DNA of 64,000 nucleotides from Hippophae tibetana. Taxonomy: Eukaryota > Streptophyta > Magnoliopsida > Rosales > Elaeagnaceae. Positions 57,991 through 64,000 of this stretch are shown in pieces; the first letter of the stretch is position 1; the number at the start of each line of letters is the position of its first letter. Where the stretch lies: contig CM072801.1 of NCBI GenBank assembly GCA_037013495.1, positions 15,615,501 through 15,679,500 on the forward strand, in the 5' to 3' direction. The translations under genes and the position numbers were made by a program. The notes beneath the pieces are model-generated. The model was not told the DNA's origin. It worked only from the letters and a program-made list of their open reading frames with translations, and ran no database searches.

Positions 57991-59480
57991 ATTTGACACA
58001 TGAATTCGGCTCTCCACTTGAGCCAATACCACATAAAGTGGTGCGATCAATCACCAATGATCAGTAATGAAAACTAATTAGATATCCACCTATAGCATAA
58101 CCCACCGACAAAAATCATCTTAAGTACTCATCACTCAAGAACACGATTTTTTTCTCACAAACACTAAACAAGCACTCAAAGTAATTTGTGAAACAAAATC
58201 AGAAACGTGATAAAAAGTTGGTAAAGCTTTGTTTGGATTTTCTAATTAATCATAACAATAAATGATGCGGTATTTATAGAAAATTTCTCAATTGTTTGAG
58301 GCATCACCAACCCTAGGTCGATAAGGGTATACCACACCTCGAAGAGGATAATACTAGTTAAAGCTTTGCCAGACAGGGTTGTTGAAGAGTAGGCAAGAGG
58401 GGTCGGTAAACCCACTAAAATGTGATTTTTTTTGTTTTAAAAAAAATATTAAGTAATTTTGCACAAATACCTATAAAAACGACATAGAATCCAAAAAACT
58501 CAACCTAGCATGTATGCACACTACGAAAACCATACCAGTGGTGTGTGTAAACATACTCACATACAAAGTGTACCTAACTAAGTGTGTGTGCATTATTAAT
58601 CATCAATAACCAACCTTATATAGAGAAAGATAACACACAAATTAAAATAAAATAGACACCAAGTTTTTCACAAGGAATGCTAACAAAGACACAAATCACT
58701 TATATGACTTATAATCTCTCCCTTTGGATTTATGTGGCAAAACACTACACAACTAGGTATAGACATATGTCAAGATGAGACGATAATAAAGAGGACCTAA
58801 AGATGTATGTTCCAATTAACAGAACATCGACGCACACCCAACACCCAAAACACATCTACTCCAAGTACATCTATCTTGTGCACTCCATCAATCAATCTTC
58901 AGCGTCCATACATCTACACTCTACAAGTCTAAACTTCAAGTTCTCAATCTATACCTGTAATATGCATATACAAAACAAACACATACCCATGAACATATTA
59001 TGTAGAAATAATGTATAGTCTAACTAGATACTATTATGCTATCCCTACATAGGTATACATCGATAGGCTAAGTATAGTAAAACATGCAGCATGAAAACAT
59101 ACAAACAACTCTACCTAATTTCATACAACATTTCCCTAAGTAAATACAAGTCAAGCAAACAAAATGTTGTGCAATCCTACACTCATATCCCATGCAACAT
59201 GTAGTATTTTAACAAACATTTAGTTGTGCAAACAAACTTCTCTCCTTTTTGACACAGAAAGTCAAAGGAGCATCTATATGTAAGGGAGATAAGGCATACG
59301 AGAATGCAATAATCATATCACTCATGCAACACAACAAAGAAGATTAAAGAATAAATTAAATATATACCACTCAACGCATGCAAATAAAAAGAACACAAAT
59401 AAAAAAATTACAAATACATATAAAGTTCTTCAAGCTCACACAAATTTGAAGAACACATAAAGCAATCTCAGGGTAAGATG
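57991..59480. other. Gene-free repeat-derived DNA
   Basis: No gene supported. The small open frame at 58803-59018 is a chance frame in ACATAC/CACATC-rich sequence. It lies between the RNase H end and the LTR of the copia remnant, so it is either element 3' region or further inserted repeats. Confidence 0.35.
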
Positions 59481-60638
59481 CAGACACTAATAGCCTTTCT
59501 TAGGGAATCAAACCTAAGACAATCTAAAGGTTTAGTAAAAACATCATCAAACTAAAGATTAGTGTTGATGTGATGCAACGAAAAAGTGTTCAACTCTATT
59601 ATGTCTCTTATGAAATATCAATGTATTTGATCCTTGAATGTTGGATCGTATTTTTATATATACAAATGGAACTAGAGTTGTCACAAAACAAAACCAAAAT
59701 TATTATCATTATCCTATAGCTGGACAACATCTACTTCATCCATAATAATTGAGAGAAGCACGACCCAACAACAATATATTCAGTCTTAATAGTAGAAAGT
59801 GAAAAAAGTGTTGTTTCTTACTATGCTAGGAGACCAACGAGTTCCTTAAGTAAAAACAACCACATAATGTACTCTTTTGATCATCATAACACCATACCCA
59901 GTCAGCATATGAATATATAACAAGTTTGCTATTGTGTTACGAAGATACAATATTTCAAATTCTTACGTACCATTGACGTACTTGATAATTATTTTAACTG
60001 CAACAATATGAGACTCTTTAGGGAAAGCCTGAAAGAGATATTTAGGCGACTAGAAGTCAAGCAGAGAAGACTTCCAATCATGCTTCTATCAAGTATTGGA
60101 TCCACTTCTTTCCACAAAGGATCATGAGAAAGTTTAACCAGAGTACTTATTGGTATATGAACAAGTTAGGCATTGTCCAATCCAAACTTCTTAATGAACA
60201 CTTTGGACTACTTAGATTAGGAAAGAAAGATTCCATTTTTCAACTATTTAACCTTGAACCTGAGAAGTATTTCAACTCTCCAACTAAACTTATTTCAAAC
60301 TCATTCTGTATAATTGTGACAAAATATTGAGTAAAAGTATCCTTCATGGAATCAAAAATGACATCATCAACATAAAACTTGAGCGATAACAACTTGACCT
60401 TTGTTTCTTAGGAAAAATACAGTTTTGTCACCATATCCTCTTTGAAATCCATTATTGAGGAGAAAAGTAGTAAGATGTTCATAACAGACCCGCGACATAT
60501 AAGGCTTTCTTTAAACTCATCACATGATCGCAAAAGTGAGGATTTTCAATGCATAATTCAAAATATCTATTCGACCTTAACATTCTAGATTTCTTTACTA
60601 CAGAAGTACCTTCATAAGTTATTTTCAGTAAAGGTGAG
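59481..60638 (-). pseudogene. Ty1/copia reverse transcriptase and RNase H remnant
   Basis: Minus-strand translation gives LKFYVDDVIFDSMKDTF (around 60330-60390), the YVDD catalytic box of copia reverse transcriptase, then an 'FEISLVGELKYF' block. Further on come fragments of the RNase H with SLSTIKTEYI, SCFSQLLWMK and QHSRIKYIDI (about 59590-59820), the last being the copia 'H.R.KHIDI' motif. Many stops. The 5' part is cut at 60638 by LTR copy C. Confidence 0.75.
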
Positions 60639-62487
60639 TGATGAGTGCTCAAAAATTACTAAAATTACCATGATTTTATGTACATTAATTGATTAATATA
60701 TATATATATATATATGTTTTATCATATATTTATATATATTTGTCTTTTTCGGAATCACAGGTATTTTGCCTTAAAAACGTAACTTAAAGACTCAAAGAGG
60801 AATACTGGAAGCAATATATCACAAATATATTAATAAATAAATGGGGAAAGATTAACAAATATGGAAAAATTGGACAAAATGGGTCAAAAAGGTCAAAAAG
60901 GTCAAAAATGTCAAAAAAGAGAAAATCGCGCCGCTGCGTCGCGCAGCTGCCCACCCGCGCGTGCCCAAGCCCACACCCGCACGCGTCTGCTTCCAAATCT
61001 GTGCGCGCCCCTGCGCGTAGCGCCTGCCCTTAAGCGCGCGCACGTGCGTGCACAGCTGCCCTCCGCGCGCACTAACGCCCATTTCGCCCCATTTCTCACG
61101 TGCAGCCACCCCCATGACGTCATGTTGACGTCATCAATGACCTCAGCATTTGCATTCCGCATTTTCACATTTTTTTAACATTTTTTTACTCAAATTTTCT
61201 CTCCATCCTTACCTATAAATACCCCCCTTCCCTTCACTTCTAAACACACCTCAAAACACATTCTTTTCTCTCTTTCTTTCTCTCTTTTCTTATATTTTTA
61301 GTTTTTCTTATATTTTAGTTTTTCTTAGTTAATTTCTCTTAGTTTTAGAGTTCTTCCCTTTTTGGGAAGAACTAGTTATGTTTTTGTAATTTATTAGCTT
61401 TTTGATTCAATAAATGGAAGTGCAAATATTGCTTGGAGGTTTTCCAGCAACGGGAATAACGTCGAAGTTCTGTAAGGATTTTATTTTCTTTACAGTTATT
61501 TTTTATGCTTTATTCTTACATGTTATATTTAATTTGTTTGTGGTTAAATTTAATTGTGCTGGCTGTTTATAAACATGATGTAATAATAACGTTGTTATGC
61601 TTACGAAATATTAAATATGTGAAAATCTCTAAAATGAATTGATTTTGTTTTTATTCAAGATTTTATATTAAGAATGTTATTTTTCATTACAAACTTAAAC
61701 CTGAAAATTAGATTTTAAGGTTTAGTTATCCGGTCTGATTTAGAGTAGTGCTCTTTTATTTGTTGGTACAATCGCCCGGTAGTTAGAGTGAAGCTCTATT
61801 TCAAAAGTTTTTATAAGAATTATTATCTGAAAATGTATTGACAACATGTTTTCAGTAGTGGTTTTAAAACTTGAAAGTTAGTACTCGGATAACTAAATTC
61901 TTAGGTTTAATTTGGACATCTTGAATAAAGTTTAAACTGTCTAACCCCAACAAAGGTGGCATTTAAATGGTTCATTTTCAATCTCTTAGAAAAAGGAATT
62001 AATTTAATTAAGCATATTAGTTATCAACCCCACCCATAGGTATTAATTGATTTGTTTAGTTAACAAATAATATCTAACCTCTTCAAAAGTGGTATTCATA
62101 CAAAAAAGGGAGAATCAATAAATATCAATTCATATCTTTAATAACCTAGATAATATGAGCAAACATAATTAACTTAGTTATTATATCCATAAATACTCCA
62201 CCATTATAGATGATAAAATTTGCATAAATGTTTATTGAATCTATGTTTATTTTTATGTATCTAGATTAAAACACAAAACCCCAAATATTGTGACAGGATG
62301 TTTAGGATTTAATTTCGTTTTTAAAAGTTTGAATAATAAATTAAAAACCACATACATTCCTTCCTTAGATCGACCTTGGGAGTATACTTATCATTTTTTT
62401 CGAAATGATTCGTGCACTTGCGAGAGTTTTACAAATATTAAAACCAAAGTATTGGCAAGAATCGGCGATGCCAGTTTTCACTCATCA
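60639..62487 (+). mobile_element. LTR copy C of the 1.8-kb family
   Basis: 1849 bp from TGATGAGTGCTC to TTTTCACTCATCA, with perfect 9-bp terminal inverted words TGATGAGTG and CACTCATCA. TATAAATA is at 61214-61221, AATAAA at about 61407, and a very GC-rich island lies at 60928-61090. Flanks are GTGAG and AGTTT, with no target duplication, so it is probably part of a larger deleted element or a recombinant. It interrupts copia sequence. The last 50 bp (GCACTTGCGAGAG, CGGCGATGCCAG) resemble the end region of Athila-type LTRs; the lineage is inferred. Confidence 0.8.
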
Positions 62488-63125
62488 AGTTTTTGACGAA
62501 TTAAAATTGTCTATTTTTAGCTAATTCAAATACGATCCTATCTAAATGAATTTGAAGATTTTCAATCCAAATCCAATCCAATGATATAATCAATCCGAAC
62601 CAATCCAAATCTGAATAAATCAGATTTTTTCGAGTCGAATAAGGTCAAATTGATGTTAAAATTTATTTATGAATTATTGTCATATATAAAACATGACATA
62701 CACAAATTAAAATTTTAAAAGTGATACTTTTGTAATAAATATTATTATTTATTGTCACAACTAAAAAAATTAATAGAATAAGAAGCATATCCATACAATT
62801 ATTAAATTATTATAAATATTTATATTTATATTTATATTTATATTTATTTTTAAGTTAAAATAATAATCTAATATAATTATGGTATGCATCTAAATATAAC
62901 ATATTATAAAATAAAATATATATTTATTTATAATTTAATAGTAATTCAGTCCAGATCGGATATAGTGGATTATAAAATTTGTCAATCTAAATCCGAACGG
63001 ATTGTATAATTTTTAATCATAATCCGATCCGACTATAAACTTTATGAATCAAATCCAAATCTAACAGATCAAATCAAGTTTCTTAATTTAAACGAATTGA
63101 TCGGAGTATTTACTCATCCATAGTT
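62488..63125. mobile_element. Possible hAT-like element with GATCCGATC-rich ends (truncated)
   Basis: Sequence rich in AATCCAAATCC, GATCGGATA and CCGATCCG words at both ends around an AT core, ending TTTACTCATCCATA. The style matches 26284-27029, but no left inverted end is present where LTR copy C begins. A TTTATA microsatellite is at 62819-62850. Confidence 0.4.
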
Positions 63126-63420
63126 TCTAGAATATCATTAACCTGTTTATAAGTCATATAACTTTGAATCCTTCTATATTCGTCAGGCGACACAGATTTG
63201 ATGATAGCATATAACATTTTACTATTCCATTCAAACTCCTAAAATTCTTCCTTAGTCTGTTCGATTAAAGGTTTTGGGATAACAATATTGTTAGGTAAAG
63301 TTTTAGTTATATATATCCATTTTCAACCAAGAACAACACATGGTCTCTTTAGAGCCATAAAAAACCCTCATTTGATATTTTCAATAGGCATAATCAAGCC
63401 TATTAAAAAGCAAAGGTCTA
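63120..63420 (-). pseudogene. Ty1/copia gag remnant (UBN2-type)
   Basis: Minus-strand reading gives IVIPKPLIEQTKEEF, a stop, then EFEWNSKMLYAIIKSVSPDE and YRRIQSYMTYKQVND. Copia gag has the pattern '..p....w...d..alnaI.....e...i....tAkeaWd.L'. It lies upstream (minus strand) of the copia pol remnant at 59481-60638, so both may belong to one element split by LTR copy C and the hAT-like piece. Confidence 0.6.
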
Positions 63421-63559
63421 CTTGCATTACCTCCTTCTTCTAATTCCATCAGAAAGAATATGTATATGTATGAAAAAGTGAGTTAACAAGGTCAACATTG
63501 GAACAACTAAGTCCAAAAAGATGCACCTATTATGATACAAATTAAAATAGTCAATAACT

Positions 63560-63990
63560 TGATATAATACCAGGGTAAAAAGATTCAAACTCCTTAGTGA
63601 CTCAACTCTAACTCGCATAAATAGAAAATAATACACTAAAATAGATAATATATCATAAGCACAGACAAAATAATATCAATTAAGCAAATGACTAAAAACA
63701 TGTATTATATAAACAATAGAAATCAGGAAAACAATAAATATTTTATAATCAAAGTTTAAGCTACAATATGTTGTAACATACACACCTTAAACTTAAATTG
63801 TACTAACTCAACACAAGATCATGCATAACAAGTAGTGTAACAAGATAAACCCATATAAAGATTATACCTATATGGTAACGTCCTCGGGTTGCTTAAAGCA
63901 ATCACTTAGTAGTAAATAATCCACTAAATAATAAACAAGTTACAACTATGATAGAAAATAAAATCACTACTGCCTCTATCAATTGAGACA
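63560..63990. repeat. Dispersed repeat, copy 2
   Basis: Counterpart of 57520-57990, same orientation, running to near the window end (CACTACTGCCTCTATCAATTG). Confidence 0.5.
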
Positions 63991-64000
63991 TTTGTCCTTA

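Noticed and set aside
60852..61178. Several open frames of 85-105 codons on both strands in the GC-rich island
   Set aside because: They arise because GC-rich DNA has few stops; the island is an LTR segment, the proteins are low-complexity Arg/Ala/His-rich and are not shared by the other LTR copies. The same applies to 328-784 and 6209-6397.

Overview
The window looks like nuclear DNA of a eudicot plant. It is very AT-rich, has spliced genes with plant-type introns, and is dominated by plant transposon families and by two kinds of integrated pararetrovirus (Caulimoviridae). I cannot name the species from the sequence; a cucurbit-like genome is only a guess. Intact genes are few: a single-exon GRAS regulator (minus, 19796-21586), a five-exon ER-type ubiquitin-conjugating enzyme of the UBC32/UBE2J class (plus, 29284-31732), and a four-exon universal stress protein (minus, 32870-34853) convergent with it. 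A family 1 glycosyltransferase (minus, 48975-54235) is a pseudogene cut in two by a retrotransposon.

Layout. 1-7.8 kb: two copies of one 1.8-kb LTR family (TGATGAGTG...CACTCATCA) around a gene-free stretch with degenerate tandem repeats. 10.0-11.2 kb: a Mutator-like MITE with an 11-bp target duplication. 12.8 kb: a hAT MITE. 13.7-19.4 kb: a decayed Tat-type Ty3/gypsy element with pol on one strand and a typical extra ORF on the other. 19.8-21.6 kb: the GRAS gene. 24.0-25.8 kb: a small non-autonomous LTR element whose LTRs carry a 28-bp minisatellite. 26.3-27.0 kb: another hAT-like element. 29.3-34.9 kb: UBC32-like and USP genes. 35.4-39.9 kb (plus) and 40.0-48.0 kb (minus): two different endogenous caulimovirids placed tail to tail, with a 30-bp minisatellite at the junction. 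49.0-54.2 kb: the split glycosyltransferase. 55.4-56.65 kb: a second copy of the 5' part of the first caulimovirid. 56.7-64 kb: Ty1/copia remnants interrupted by a third copy of the 1.8-kb LTR.

The most striking object is the LTR retrotransposon at 49631-53506. It has LTRs, a primer-binding site, a polypurine tract and a perfect 5-bp target duplication (ATCTG) inside the glycosyltransferase. It carries almost no recognisable pol. Instead it holds an intronless piece of an M1-family aminopeptidase (APM1-like) fused in frame to a piece of a pentatricopeptide-repeat (PPR) protein. This looks like host-transcript capture. It was itself later hit by a hAT MITE that left a perfect 8-bp duplication (GTTCAAGC). 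The order of events reads: functional glycosyltransferase, then retrotransposon with captured genes, then MITE.

No CRISPR, operon, rRNA or tRNA gene was seen. Most short open frames are chance frames in repeats or antisense shadows. All viral remnants are visibly broken by stops, frameshifts or deletions.
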